64,000 nucleotides of DNA, taken from contig NZ_CP162006.1 in assembly GCF_040822085.1 (NCBI RefSeq), forward strand, positions 3,472,001 through 3,536,000, written 5' to 3'. Each line of letters starts with the position of its first letter. The first letter of the stretch is position 1. The position numbers were made by a program, and so were the translations under genes. This DNA is from Rhodoferax sp. WC2427. Its GTDB lineage: Bacteria > Pseudomonadota > Gammaproteobacteria > Burkholderiales > Burkholderiaceae_C. Shown piece after piece: positions 28,737 through 37,047 of this stretch. The notes under the pieces are model-generated. The model saw only the letters and a list, made by a program, of their open reading frames with translations. It searched no databases and had not been told where the DNA came from.

Positions 28737-28798
28737 CAAGAATCTCCTGGTAGGGTTTGGGTTTAGGTAGGACTACAGATTTTCAGCACATCAGGCAA

Positions 28799-28814
28799 TG
28801 CAGTTTTTGTGCCA
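28799..28814 (-). promoter_or_regulatory. Sigma54 promoter of glnA
   Basis: On the minus strand the sequence TGGCACAAAAACTGCA has a perfect TGGCAC -24 element and CTGCA at -12 with correct spacing. It lies 62 bp before the glnA start codon, leaving a leader of about 50 bases. Confidence 0.8.
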
Positions 28815-28919
28815 TCGCGCGCCAAACGCACAATTTGTAACCGTGTGCACGCTTGCTACTTTACGCCACCGCATTTTGCGCCAGAAAGCTGCGACCACGG
28901 CATTGGGGCGCCCCAGATT

Positions 28920-28959
28920 GCACCAATAAAGAGCGCCACGTATGGCACCAAAATAGTGC
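28920..28959 (-). promoter_or_regulatory. Two NtrC-binding sites upstream of glnA
   Basis: GCACCAAAATAGTGC at 28945-28959 fits the NtrC dyad GCACC-N5-GGTGC with one mismatch. A weaker site, GCACCAATAAAGAGC, lies at 28920-28934. Centres are 25 bp apart and about 120-145 bp upstream of the sigma54 promoter, a normal enhancer arrangement. The distal site sits two bases from the stop of the neighbouring molybdopterin-binding gene. Confidence 0.7.
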
Positions 28960-28961
28960 AG

Positions 28962-29801
28962 TCAACTACGCACCAGTTCGGGGCCTAGTTTGGCATCGAA
29001 ACCATGCAGACCCGCCAGCAATGCCGGGTAGGCGTGGGCCACCAGTTCCGGTGTGCCCTTCACCCCCAGTTCGATATGGCGGCCGTATTCAGGGTGGTCC
29101 ACGCTGGGCAGGCTGAACACCTTGACCCCGTCGAACTGGCGCTCCAGCGCCTCCATCAATGGCGTCAGCGTAGCCTCCATGGCGCCAAACACGATCACCG
29201 ACTTCTCGATCCAGGCCGCCTGCTGGAACCAGGGCCGGTAGTATTGGTCGAGCACCCAGGCCACCATCGGCCAGGCCATCACCGGAAAACCGGGCACAAA
29301 GTGCACATGGCCCATGCTGAAGCCAGGGATCTTGTTGTAGGGGTTAGGAATGATTTGCGCGCCCTGCGGAAACACGCCCATGTTCAGGCGGTGGATGTTG
29401 TCCGGGTGCGTGGGTTCGTAGGGCAGGCCCTGGTCGCGGGCGGTGTCCTGCATGCGTTCGCGGATCAGGGCCTCGGCCTGCGGGTGCAACGCCAGCGGCA
29501 GGCCCAGGGCACGGGCGGCGCACTGGCGGGTGTGGTCGTCAGGCGTGGCACCGATGCCACCGGTGGAAAACACCACATCGCCCGAGGCAAACGCCCGCTG
29601 CAAGGTGCTGGTGATGCGCGCCGGGTCGTCGCCCACGTAATCGGCGTAGCTGAGCTGCAAGCCGCGTGCGGCCAATAGTTCGATCACTTTGGGCAGGTGT
29701 TTGTCGGCGCGTTTGCCCGACAAGATTTCGTCGCCGACGATCACCAGCCCAAAAGTGGGCGCGGACTCAAGGGGGCGGAAGGTAGGTAGATCCAGCGTCA
29801 T
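28962..29801 (-). CDS. Molybdopterin-binding (MoCF/CinA N-domain) protein
   Basis: The 279-residue protein carries the MoaB/MogA-type fold: GDEILSGKRADKHLPKVIELL near the start and the STGGIGATPDDHT loop, as in the N-terminal domain of CinA and in competence-damage homologues. The C-terminal nicotinamide-nucleotide amidase domain of CinA is absent. It may bind a molybdopterin-like or nucleotide ligand; its reaction is not known. The start at 29801 lies within the end of the EI24 gene (35-bp overlap), so the two are likely coupled. Confidence 0.82.
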   Translation of the reverse strand: MTLDLPTFRPLESAPTFGLVIVGDEILSGKRADKHLPKVIELLAARGLQLSYADYVGDDPARITSTLQRAFASGDVVFSTGGIGATPDDHTRQCAARALGLPLALHPQAEALIRERMQDTARDQGLPYEPTHPDNIHRLNMGVFPQGAQIIPNPYNKIPGFSMGHVHFVPGFPVMAWPMVAWVLDQYYRPWFQQAAWIEKSVIVFGAMEATLTPLMEALERQFDGVKVFSLPSVDHPEYGRHIELGVKGTPELVAHAYPALLAGLHGFDAKLGPELVRS

Positions 29802-30663
29802 AGGGGGGTTTTGGTTGAACAGGTTCCAGAATTTCCAGCGGTGCAGGTGCCGGGACGACGGGCGCGGCAGTCTCGGCCCGCAGGGTTTCCAGAGCGGCCA
29901 ACACGTAATGGGCGAACCAGAGCGACGAAAAGGCAAATACCAGGGTGTAGATCCAGATGGCCAGAGGCACCAGCACCACGAAAGCGGCGGCAAACAAGGC
30001 CCCAGAAGCCCATACCAGACTGGGTGCTGCCCCCAGGTAGCCCGTCAACACGCCCATGCCCATCAGGGTGATACGGTGGCGGCGGTAGATCTCACGGCGC
30101 TCTTCCTTGCTGGCATGCAGGGCCAAAGCGTCGTAAGACATGACGCGGTAGGTCAACCAGCCCCAGATCAATGGCGGCAGCACCAGGATCAGCGGCGGCA
30201 CCAGCCACAGGGGAATCGACACCACGATCGCCACCAGGGCCAGCAGAATGGAGCCCAGCGACCAGAACAGCCCGCCAATAAAGGTACCGCCCTTCTTTTT
30301 TTCCAACTGGGGAAAACGGCGCTCGGCCACCAACGCCACCAGCGCCGGGGTCATCATCAGGGCCACCGCCAGCAGCGACAACACCACGATGAACGGTGTG
30401 ACGGCGAAGATCACCAGCAAGGGTGCCAACGCCACCTTGAGCTGGCCCACGCCCGCGCTTTCCAGCCAGGTCCACATGCGGCCCACCCAAACGGACGCGT
30501 CCAGCATGCCGCGCACCATGTCCAGTGCCGGTTCCCAGTAAAAGTACCCTACACCCAGGGACAGGGCCACCATGAGCAGCAGAGGCAGGAACGAGAGCGC
30601 AATCACGCGGTGGTGCATGCAGTACGCTGCAGCACGCCAAAAAGAGTCCAAAAGCAGTTTCAT
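29767..30663 (-). CDS. EI24-domain membrane protein
   Basis: The 298-residue protein has about six hydrophobic segments (IALSFLPLLLMVALSLGVGYFY, LLVIFAVTPFIVVLSLLAVALMM, ILLALVAIVVSIPLWLVPPLIL and others), and belongs to the EI24/CysZ-like family of inner-membrane proteins. CysZ imports sulfate, but this broad family has other, unknown roles and no cys gene is adjacent. The cytoplasmic tail is Pro-rich. It lies 24 bp beyond the sterol desaturase gene's stop and overlaps the next gene. Confidence 0.8.
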   Translation of the reverse strand: MKLLLDSFWRAAAYCMHHRVIALSFLPLLLMVALSLGVGYFYWEPALDMVRGMLDASVWVGRMWTWLESAGVGQLKVALAPLLVIFAVTPFIVVLSLLAVALMMTPALVALVAERRFPQLEKKKGGTFIGGLFWSLGSILLALVAIVVSIPLWLVPPLILVLPPLIWGWLTYRVMSYDALALHASKEERREIYRRHRITLMGMGVLTGYLGAAPSLVWASGALFAAAFVVLVPLAIWIYTLVFAFSSLWFAHYVLAALETLRAETAAPVVPAPAPLEILEPVQPKPPYDAGSTYLPPP

Positions 30664-30687
30664 GGGGCTAAGGATACCCGGATCGCA

Positions 30688-31653
30688 TTAACGCAATACG
30701 GTCCACAACCGCCGCAGACCCAGCCACTGCTGCTGCCAGAAACCCTGGCCGTAGTCATGCGCACCCTCCTCGGCCAGTTGGTCGCGGATGCCGGTGGGGT
30801 CGTAGCGCAACTCAAAATTGGCGGTGCCAAACAGCATGTCCCACCAGGGCAGGAGCACGCCGAAATTATGCCCACCCAGGGTATTTTTGCCCGCGGACTC
30901 GTGGCCAATGCCGATGCTGTGGTGCCGCCGGTGGAAGCGCGGGCTAACCCACAGACGCTCGCCGACCTGGCCAAACCAGAGCCGTAGATTGGCGTGCTGC
31001 AGGCTTTCGCTGAGCTGGGTACAGGCCACGATGGCAATAAACTGGCCCGGGGCTACCCCGACCAACTGGGCCGCCACGGCGAAGATGACGTCTCCGATCA
31101 CGCTGTCGAGCAGGTGGTTGCGGTTGTCGCTCCATAGGGTCATCTGCCGCTGCGAGTGGTGCAGGGCATGCAGGCTCCACCACCAGGCAAACTGGTGCTG
31201 GCAGCGGTGCACCCAGTAGCCCAGCAGGTCAAAGGCCACCAAATACAGCGCAAAACTGAACACCGGTTGGTCGGTCACGCCGGGCCACAGGGCATCCAGA
31301 TGGAAAGTGGCTATGCCCGCTACCCGCAGATCGCCGAACAGGCCATCCATCAGCGGGTCGAGGGTGAAAAACAGCAGCAGCCGGAAGACGCCCAGTCGGT
31401 GCAATAGCGTGTAAATGATGTCAATGCGCACCACCGCCCGGTCGCGCACCGGCTCCACAGGCCGCCAACGCTGCAAAGGCCCCAGCACGGCCACCAGCAC
31501 CAGCAGTTGCAGCAGACCGACCAGCAGCCAACCCGTGGCGGTAAAGGCTTGCTCCACCCATCCGCCAAAGCCCAGGCCAAACACGATGGGCTGGACAGCC
31601 GCTTCAAACAGCCACTGCTGCGCGTCAGAAAACAGGTTGCTCAGAAAATCCAT
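30688..31653 (-). CDS. Sterol desaturase / fatty acid hydroxylase family membrane protein
   Basis: The 321-residue protein contains the eight-histidine di-iron motif: HRCQH, HALHH and HRRHH with a further GGHNFG histidine, spread among hydrophobic helices (about 35-60, 85-105, 130-150, 190-215). The family inserts oxygen into lipids or carotenoids at the membrane; the substrate here cannot be told. Bacterial members are often of unknown target. It lies 16 bp from the deacetylase gene and 24 bp from the EI24 gene on the same strand. Confidence 0.87.
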   Translation of the reverse strand: MDFLSNLFSDAQQWLFEAAVQPIVFGLGFGGWVEQAFTATGWLLVGLLQLLVLVAVLGPLQRWRPVEPVRDRAVVRIDIIYTLLHRLGVFRLLLFFTLDPLMDGLFGDLRVAGIATFHLDALWPGVTDQPVFSFALYLVAFDLLGYWVHRCQHQFAWWWSLHALHHSQRQMTLWSDNRNHLLDSVIGDVIFAVAAQLVGVAPGQFIAIVACTQLSESLQHANLRLWFGQVGERLWVSPRFHRRHHSIGIGHESAGKNTLGGHNFGVLLPWWDMLFGTANFELRYDPTGIRDQLAEEGAHDYGQGFWQQQWLGLRRLWTVLR

Positions 31654-31669
31654 GGGGGTCAGCGGGCGG

Positions 31670-32491
31670 TTATGAAGGGTGGGCGGCGATCCACGCCGTG
31701 TAGGCAGGGTGCTCGCGCAGGGTGCGGAAGCAAAAGCCGCGATCTTTCAGGCCGACGATCAGGGGCTCCAGCACCGCAGGGGCCCACGGGTCTTTGCGCG
31801 ACCAGATGCCCAGGTGGGCCAGCAAAATGTCGCCGCTGCGAATGCCGCGCAGGGCCTGGGCCAGCAGCGCCGGGTTGCTGGCACGCTCGCTGGACAGTTC
31901 GTCGCCCAGAAAGCCAGCCGGGACCCAGCCCACGTGCGCATAGCCGCAGGACTGGGCCGCCGCCAGCAGTGCGGGCGAGGTCTTGCCGCCAGGCGCGCGA
32001 AACAGCGGCAGCGGGGCCTGGCCGGTCAGGGCCTGCATGCGCTGGCTGGCGTGGCGGATTTCTTCGCAGTACTGGGCCGCAGTCCAGGTAAATTCGCGGT
32101 CGGTGTCCGGCCCGGCGGAGGGCTTGACGCGAAACTGCACCGGTGTGCCCGGCACGTCCGCCTTCCAGTAGACGTGGTCAAACGTGTGCGAGGCGAAGGC
32201 ATGGCCCTCAGCGGCGCGGGCCTTCCACCAGGGTGCCCAGTGTTCGCCCAGGCTGCCATCGCCCTCTTGCGTGCGCTCCTGGGCGCCAAAGAAGGTGACC
32301 TGGACCTGCTGGCGCATCAGCACTTCGGCCACCAGAGGGGCGATGCCCATATGGCCGGTGTCAAATGTCAGGTAAACCGGTTTATCACAAGGTTTTTGGC
32401 CGCTAGAGCTTATGGAATCAGCACAAGCAGCTATTAATACCATAGCAATTGCACATTTAGCGTGCTGCGTGGTCCAGCGTCCAGACACCAT
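31670..32491 (-). CDS. Polysaccharide deacetylase family lipoprotein
   Basis: The 273-residue protein shows NodB-type motifs: LTFDTGHMG (motif 1 with Thr in place of the second Asp of TFDDG), SHTFDH (metal histidines), FRAPGG and ILLAHLG. Loss of the second Asp may alter metal binding, as in some divergent members. The likely start at 32491 has a GGAAGG site upstream and overlaps the beta-propeller gene by 35 bp. The signal peptide has a lipobox (LIAAC, Cys 23). Residues 14-33, which include the lipobox, are encoded by a dispersed-repeat copy. A start at 32443 is possible but has no ribosome site. Confidence 0.82.
   Translation of the reverse strand: MVSGRWTTQHAKCAIAMVLIAACADSISSSGQKPCDKPVYLTFDTGHMGIAPLVAEVLMRQQVQVTFFGAQERTQEGDGSLGEHWAPWWKARAAEGHAFASHTFDHVYWKADVPGTPVQFRVKPSAGPDTDREFTWTAAQYCEEIRHASQRMQALTGQAPLPLFRAPGGKTSPALLAAAQSCGYAHVGWVPAGFLGDELSSERASNPALLAQALRGIRSGDILLAHLGIWSRKDPWAPAVLEPLIVGLKDRGFCFRTLREHPAYTAWIAAHPS
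32393..32450 (-). repeat. Dispersed repeat copy E, encoding a lipoprotein signal peptide
   Basis: On the coding (minus) strand it reads GCTATGGTATTAATAGCTGC, then TTGTGC, a spacer, ATAAGCTCTAGCGGCC and AAAAA. It supplies codons 14-33 of the polysaccharide deacetylase in frame, including the lipobox. Confidence 0.7.
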
Positions 32492-33434
32492 GGGGAGACC
32501 TTCCAACATTGATTTGACGCACCACTTGCTTCGACTCGAGGTCGATCACCGTGAGCTTGCGGGCCCAGCGCGATGTCACCATCAGCAGCTTGCCGTCGGC
32601 CGACACATCCATGCAGTCCGGCCCACCGGGTGCGGGGTACGTGGCTACCGACTCCAGGGTTTGCAGGTCGATCTTGCTGATGGTGTAGGCCACCCGGTTG
32701 CTCACGAATACATGGCGCTTGTCGCCCGCTGCCCGGAACGCGTGCGAACCCTTGCCGGTCGCAATCACCTTGGTCCGCACGGGAGCCTTGCCAGACACGT
32801 CGTAGACCTCCACGCCCTCCCCGCCCGTCAGGCCGACCAGCAGGGTTTTGTCGTCAGCCGTGCCATACACATCGGCGGGCATGGCGCCAGTGGGGGTACG
32901 CCATTTGATGGTTTGGGTCGCCAGGTCCACCGCGATCAGCTCGTCGCTGTCTTGCATGGTGGAGTAAATGGTGGTGCTTTTGCTGTCGATCCACAGATGG
33001 CTGGGCGTTTTGCCGGTAGCCACGCGCTTGGCCAAGACCATGTCTTTGCCATCCCAGCGGTAGATGTCGATGTGGTTGAGGCGGTTTGCCGCCGTCACAA
33101 ACCACTTCATATTGGGCGAGAAGCGCAGCTGGTAGGGGTCCAGCACGCCGCTTACGACGCGCTGGATTTCTGCCGTCCTGGGGTCGATGAAGGTCAACGT
33201 GTCGGACAACGCGTTGGCAATCAGCAGCGACTTCTCATCAGGGCTGAGGTACATGTGGTGCGGCTCTTTGCCGGTGGGGATGCGCTTGGTTTCGCTCCAG
33301 CTCCCGGGGTCGATCACGCTCACGCTCGCGTCCAGCGAGTTAAGTACAAAAATCGGGGTGGATTGGGCCTGGGCGGCTACGGCAACAACAAGAACAGAGG
33401 CCAAGAAGGCAACACTTCGGACAAACAACTTCAC
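32457..33434 (-). CDS. Secreted YVTN/YncE-type beta-propeller protein
   Basis: The 325-residue protein has a signal peptide (FLASVLVVAVAAQAQ) and about seven blades of the YVTN kind (for example SVSVIDPGSWSETKRIPTGKEPHHM, YTISKIDLQTLESVATYPAPGGP, KLTVIDLESKQVVRQINVGRSPHG). It is probably periplasmic; such propellers bind proteins, DNA or metal sites, and no partner is evident. Its end overlaps the start of the deacetylase gene, suggesting one operon. Confidence 0.85.
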   Translation of the reverse strand: MKLFVRSVAFLASVLVVAVAAQAQSTPIFVLNSLDASVSVIDPGSWSETKRIPTGKEPHHMYLSPDEKSLLIANALSDTLTFIDPRTAEIQRVVSGVLDPYQLRFSPNMKWFVTAANRLNHIDIYRWDGKDMVLAKRVATGKTPSHLWIDSKSTTIYSTMQDSDELIAVDLATQTIKWRTPTGAMPADVYGTADDKTLLVGLTGGEGVEVYDVSGKAPVRTKVIATGKGSHAFRAAGDKRHVFVSNRVAYTISKIDLQTLESVATYPAPGGPDCMDVSADGKLLMVTSRWARKLTVIDLESKQVVRQINVGRSPHGVWTLDHAAR

Positions 33435-33478
33435 AAGACACTACCCATAACAGACAACCCGCGAGTGTAGCCGCCGGG

Positions 33479-34231
33479 CTAGACCGACAACGCCGACAGC
33501 TGCGCCAGATCCTCCGCGCTAAGCCAGCGCCACTGCCCAGGCAGCAGGTCGGCGGGCAGGGCAAACCGGCCCATTTGCGAACGGTGCAGTCCTTCCACCC
33601 GGTTGCTTACCGCGGCCAGCATGCGTTTGACTTGGTGGTATTTGCCTTCGGTCAGCGTCAGGCGCAGATGGTGGCTGTCAACGGCCTCGCACGCAGCAGC
33701 ACGGACCGGCTTGGGGTCGTCGTCCAGCACCACGCCAGCCAGCAGCTTGGCCACCTGCTGCTCGTCCAGCGGGTGCTTGGTGGTCACCTCGTACACCTTG
33801 GGCACATGCTTTTTGGGCGAGGTCATGCGGTGGATGAACTGGCCGTCGTCGCTGAGCAGCAGCAGGCCGGTGGTGTCCTGGTCCAACCGCCCCACGGCCT
33901 GCACGCCTTGCAGCGCGCCTTTTTGAGGCCGCAGCCGCAAGGGCGACGGCAGCAGCGTATAGATGCTGGGGTAGGTGGACGGCTTTTGCGAACACTCGGT
34001 GCCCGTCGGCTTGTTCAGCAGCACATAGGCCTGGCGGTGGTAGGGCCAGTCCACGCCCTGCACCCGAAAACGCAGGCCATCTGGATCAAAATCCATAGCT
34101 GACTCTGTACACAGCACGGGCACAAGCGCCGAATTTTCTGGGTAAACCTCCACCAGGCCTTGTTGGACGAGGCCGGCGCACACACGGCGGGTGCCAAAGC
34201 CCTGCGAATAAAGAATGTCTTGAAGCTGCAT
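33479..34231 (-). CDS. rsuA: 16S rRNA pseudouridine(516) synthase RsuA
   Basis: The 250-residue protein has an N-terminal S4-like part (MQLQDILYSQGFGTRR) and the RsuA/RluB catalytic core, with GRLDQDTTGLLLLSDDG holding the catalytic Asp, preceded by LNKPTGTECSQKP and followed by KKHVPKVYEV and EGKYHQVKRML. It isomerises U516 of 16S rRNA. The start at 34231 gives the normal family length. Residues 31-49, linking the S4-like part to the core, are coded across a degenerate dispersed-repeat copy lying in the opposite orientation. Confidence 0.9.
   Translation of the reverse strand: MQLQDILYSQGFGTRRVCAGLVQQGLVEVYPENSALVPVLCTESAMDFDPDGLRFRVQGVDWPYHRQAYVLLNKPTGTECSQKPSTYPSIYTLLPSPLRLRPQKGALQGVQAVGRLDQDTTGLLLLSDDGQFIHRMTSPKKHVPKVYEVTTKHPLDEQQVAKLLAGVVLDDDPKPVRAAACEAVDSHHLRLTLTEGKYHQVKRMLAAVSNRVEGLHRSQMGRFALPADLLPGQWRWLSAEDLAQLSALSV
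34087..34140 (+). repeat. Degenerate dispersed repeat copy F, antisense within rsuA
   Basis: Reads CAAAATCCATAGCTGACTCT, spacer, GGGCACAAGCGCCGAATTTT; ATAGCTG and ACAAGCGC are conserved but the GGCC end is not. It lies opposite to rsuA coding sense and corresponds to residues 31-49. This is the weakest of the eight copies. Confidence 0.4.
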
Positions 34232-34374
34232 CTCCCGAGTATCGCAAACGCAGCGCAGCCCCCCCGCGTAACAGATGGATACGATATGTCCACAATATGG
34301 AGCATAAAGCGTGAAGCAATTCACACGGGCAGGTAGCGTATGCGACTACAAACGTGGCTCTACCGGAGTCCTCC

Positions 34375-34863
34375 ATGCGCGAACTATTTACCACCCTGTT
34401 TGTTTTTGCCGCCGCTTTCATGCTGTGGCGTACCGTGCGGCCCCAGCACCGCAACGGCGATTACCAGATGGCCGCGTCGCCACAGCTATACAACGGCAAT
34501 TCGGCCAGCCAGCCAATATACAAATGGCCCTCGCTGGGCCTGTTTCAAATGGGTGCGGCCGACAGCCACCGCTACCAGGCCGCCCTGAAGCTGGTGGCCG
34601 ACGGCACCCCGATCAGCCCGGCAGGTACCCAGGTGGTCGCCCAATTGCACACCGGAGGCACCGACGCCGAATTCTGGAAACCGGTGGAAATCCGAATCCA
34701 CGGTGCGCGCGTAGGGTTTTTGTCGAGTGGTGATGGCAGCCGCTTCCAGCGTCGCCTGACCCACGAAGGACACGCAGGGGAAACCACCTGCTGTGACGCA
34801 CTGATTACCTGTACCGATAGCCACTACGACATCCGGCTGGACCTGAAAGAATTCCGCCACTGA
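34375..34863 (+). CDS. Unknown membrane-anchored protein upstream of htrA
   Basis: The 162-residue protein begins with a short hydrophobic segment (LFTTLFVFAAAFMLW) that may anchor it, then a globular part. The stretch KWPSLGLFQMGAADSHRYQAAL to PVEIRIHGARVGFLSSGDG vaguely resembles a HIRAN-type fold, but I cannot confirm this. Four cysteines occur near the C-terminus (TTCCDALITC). The start at 34375 follows CGGAG; a start at 34354 is possible. A GGCTTA/TAAGCC dyad (34875-34895) separates it from the HtrA gene. Confidence 0.6.
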   Translation: MRELFTTLFVFAAAFMLWRTVRPQHRNGDYQMAASPQLYNGNSASQPIYKWPSLGLFQMGAADSHRYQAALKLVADGTPISPAGTQVVAQLHTGGTDAEFWKPVEIRIHGARVGFLSSGDGSRFQRRLTHEGHAGETTCCDALITCTDSHYDIRLDLKEFRH

Positions 34864-34944
34864 CCACCGGCTTGGGCTTAAGTCTGGCCTAAGCCAGCAT
34901 CCTGATAGTTGGGCATCGCCACCCAACCACCGAAGGATGCCCTC

Positions 34945-36435
34945 ATGCAAGTTCTGTCTCTCCAAAATACCAAACTCGTTCTCGCCCTCGTAGCCGCCGG
35001 AGCCATTGGGGGCATGGGGGGATCCTTGCTGCACAACATGGGCGAAGCCCGTGCAGCAGCCCCTCTGGTCAACACCGCCAGCGTGCCCGCAGCGGCCATG
35101 GTGCTTCCCGATTTCTCGCAGATCACCACCCAGTATGGCCCAGCGGTTGTCAACATCAGCGTGACCAGCGTCGGCAAAGCCAGTGACGACAGTGCGGAAA
35201 CCGCCCAGCGCCCGCAACGTGACGATCCATTTGGCAACGACCCCTTCTTCGAGTTCTTCCGCCGTTTCCAGCAAGGCCAGGGCGGAGCCCCTGGGCAGAA
35301 AGAAGCCCCTGCGCGAAGCCAGGGCTCGGGCTTCATCGTAAGCGCCGACGGCATAGTGATGACCAACGCCCATGTCGTCAAAGATGCCAAGGAAGTGGTT
35401 GTCAAACTCACCGACCGCCGCGAGTTCGTCGCAAAAGTACTAGGGGCAGACCCCAAAACCGACATCGCTGTATTAAAGATAGATGCCAAGAACCTGCCGG
35501 TGGCTACCATCGGCAAGTCCAGCGACCTGAAAGTCGGCGAGTGGGTCCTGGCCATCGGCTCACCTTACGGATTTGAAAACACCGTCACCGCCGGTGTGGT
35601 CAGCGCCAAGGGCCGCTCCTTGCCCGACGACAGTGCAGTGCCGTTCATCCAGACCGACGCTGCCGTCAACCCCGGCAACTCCGGTGGCCCCTTGTTCAAT
35701 AGCCGAGGGGAGGTGATTGGCATCAACTCCCAGATCTACAGCCGGACCGGTGGCTACCAGGGTTTGTCGTTTGCCATTCCCATGGACCTGGCAAGCAAGG
35801 TTAAGGACCAAATCGTCGCCCACGGCAAGGTCGAACATGCGCGCCTGGGCGTCTCGGTGCAAGAGGTCAACCAGGCCCTGGCCGACTCATTCAAACTGGA
35901 CAAGCCCGAAGGCGCGCTGGTTTCCGGCGTCGAAAAGGACGGCCCCGGGGGCAAAGCCGGACTGCAACCTGGCGACGTGATCCGCCAGGTAGACGGGCAT
36001 GCGGTGGTGTCATCGGGCGACCTTCCCGCCGTGATCAGCCAGAAGGCGCCCGGTGACAAGGTCCAGTTGGACGTATGGCGCAAAGGCGCCGCGCTGGCGA
36101 TAGAAGCCCGACTGGGTAACGCCAATGACAAACCGGTTCAGGTCGCCACCAGCAAAGAGGCCGCATCACAGGGCCGACTGGGACTGGCCTTGCGCCCCTT
36201 GCAGCCCGAGGAATTGCGTGCTGCAGGTGTCGCCAACGGGCTGCTGATTGAGTCATCCGCTGGCGCGGCGGCCATTGCCGGGGTTGAAAGCGGGGACGTG
36301 TTGCTGGCAATCAACGGCACGCCGGTCAAGAGCATTGACCAAGTACGGGTTGCTGTCGCCAAGTCTGAAAAATCAATTGCATTGCTGATCTTGCGTGCAG
36401 GCGACACCATCTTTGTGCCGGTGCGGATGGGTTGA
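34945..36435 (+). CDS. Do-family periplasmic serine protease (HtrA/DegP)
   Basis: The 496-residue protein has an N-terminal hydrophobic export signal (about 8-35), a trypsin-like domain with the triad H143 (NAHVV), D173 (TDIAVL) and S246 (GNSGGPL), and two PDZ domains (about 290-380 and 400-490). It degrades or refolds damaged envelope proteins. A Gln/Gly-rich LA-loop-like segment (FRRFQQGQGGAPGQKEAP) is present. It resembles MucD/DegQ as much as DegP, so no symbol is given. The ribosome site GAAGGA favours the start at 34945. Confidence 0.93.
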   Translation: MQVLSLQNTKLVLALVAAGAIGGMGGSLLHNMGEARAAAPLVNTASVPAAAMVLPDFSQITTQYGPAVVNISVTSVGKASDDSAETAQRPQRDDPFGNDPFFEFFRRFQQGQGGAPGQKEAPARSQGSGFIVSADGIVMTNAHVVKDAKEVVVKLTDRREFVAKVLGADPKTDIAVLKIDAKNLPVATIGKSSDLKVGEWVLAIGSPYGFENTVTAGVVSAKGRSLPDDSAVPFIQTDAAVNPGNSGGPLFNSRGEVIGINSQIYSRTGGYQGLSFAIPMDLASKVKDQIVAHGKVEHARLGVSVQEVNQALADSFKLDKPEGALVSGVEKDGPGGKAGLQPGDVIRQVDGHAVVSSGDLPAVISQKAPGDKVQLDVWRKGAALAIEARLGNANDKPVQVATSKEAASQGRLGLALRPLQPEELRAAGVANGLLIESSAGAAAIAGVESGDVLLAINGTPVKSIDQVRVAVAKSEKSIALLILRAGDTIFVPVRMG

Positions 36436-36447
36436 TCAACCCGTAAC

Positions 36448-36492
36448 AGACAGCCCACGCAAGAGTGGGCTGTCTAAAAACAGCCTTTTTAG
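36448..36492 (+). terminator. Compound hairpin downstream of htrA
   Basis: AGACAGCCCAC (36448-36458) pairs with GTGGGCTGTCT (36465-36475). It is followed at once by a second hairpin, CTAAAAA/TTTTTAG (36474-36492), which gives a delayed T run. A perfect palindrome GGGTTGATCAACCC at 36429-36442 spans the stop codon. Together these likely end htrA transcription. Confidence 0.7.
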
Positions 36493-37047
36493 GTGCTCTG
36501 TTGGGTAAAACACAACGGCTGCACTGGGGCTAATCAAGGCCCACAGGATCCCATATTTGGTATACAAAAACAAAATACAATCAAGGAAATAAACCTGAAA
36601 AACTCCTAAAAAAATAGACTTCAGCAGCCAACGCCGACACCGCAGAGCTCCGCAGATCCCCTGGCAATGGCATACAGGCGCTGCCTTTTCGCTAGCAGTA
36701 GCATTTTGTAAGCTTTGGAAATATCGCGGCCTATGTTCGGTACTGCTCGCCCAGAAGGGAGCCAAAACGATCGCAAAACTGGATACATATACATACTAAT
36801 TAAATCTATCAATTAGATTTGATATGCTTGACTCGATATTAATAGTCCTCCTAGAATTCGCCGTCCCCCCTAACTACCCTAGGGACAACCCGAACCCGCT
36901 GCCGAACCCCGGCTAAGTCAAATCGCTGCCAACGCCCTAAGTGCACCGCAGGATCTTGATGGCGTACCCACCCAATCGAGGTGCCCCAAGCGAATTGCTC
37001 TAACGCAAACTCTATCGCCCCAGGCCCTCGCTAGATGAGGAAGTGCT
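36493..37047. other. AT-rich intergenic region before the transglycosylase gene
   Basis: This 555-bp stretch has no convincing gene. Its left and central part (36530-36850) is much more AT-rich than neighbouring DNA. It contains a dyad AAATCTA-TCAAT-TAGATTT near 36803-36821 and CCCTAGGG further right. A 109-codon minus-strand frame (36436-36765) overlaps the htrA terminator and was not accepted. The region may be a decayed insertion or a long regulatory region. Confidence 0.5.

Noticed and set aside
27261..28766. A 501-codon plus-strand frame opposite glnA
   Set aside because: It mirrors the whole of glnA and has no motifs; glnA is unmistakable.
31670..33434. A fusion or frameshift joining the beta-propeller and the deacetylase
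   Set aside because: Each has its own start, ribosome site and export signal; they only overlap by 35 bp.
36436..36765. A 109-codon minus-strand frame after htrA
   Set aside because: It overlaps the htrA terminator, lacks a ribosome site and shows no family features.
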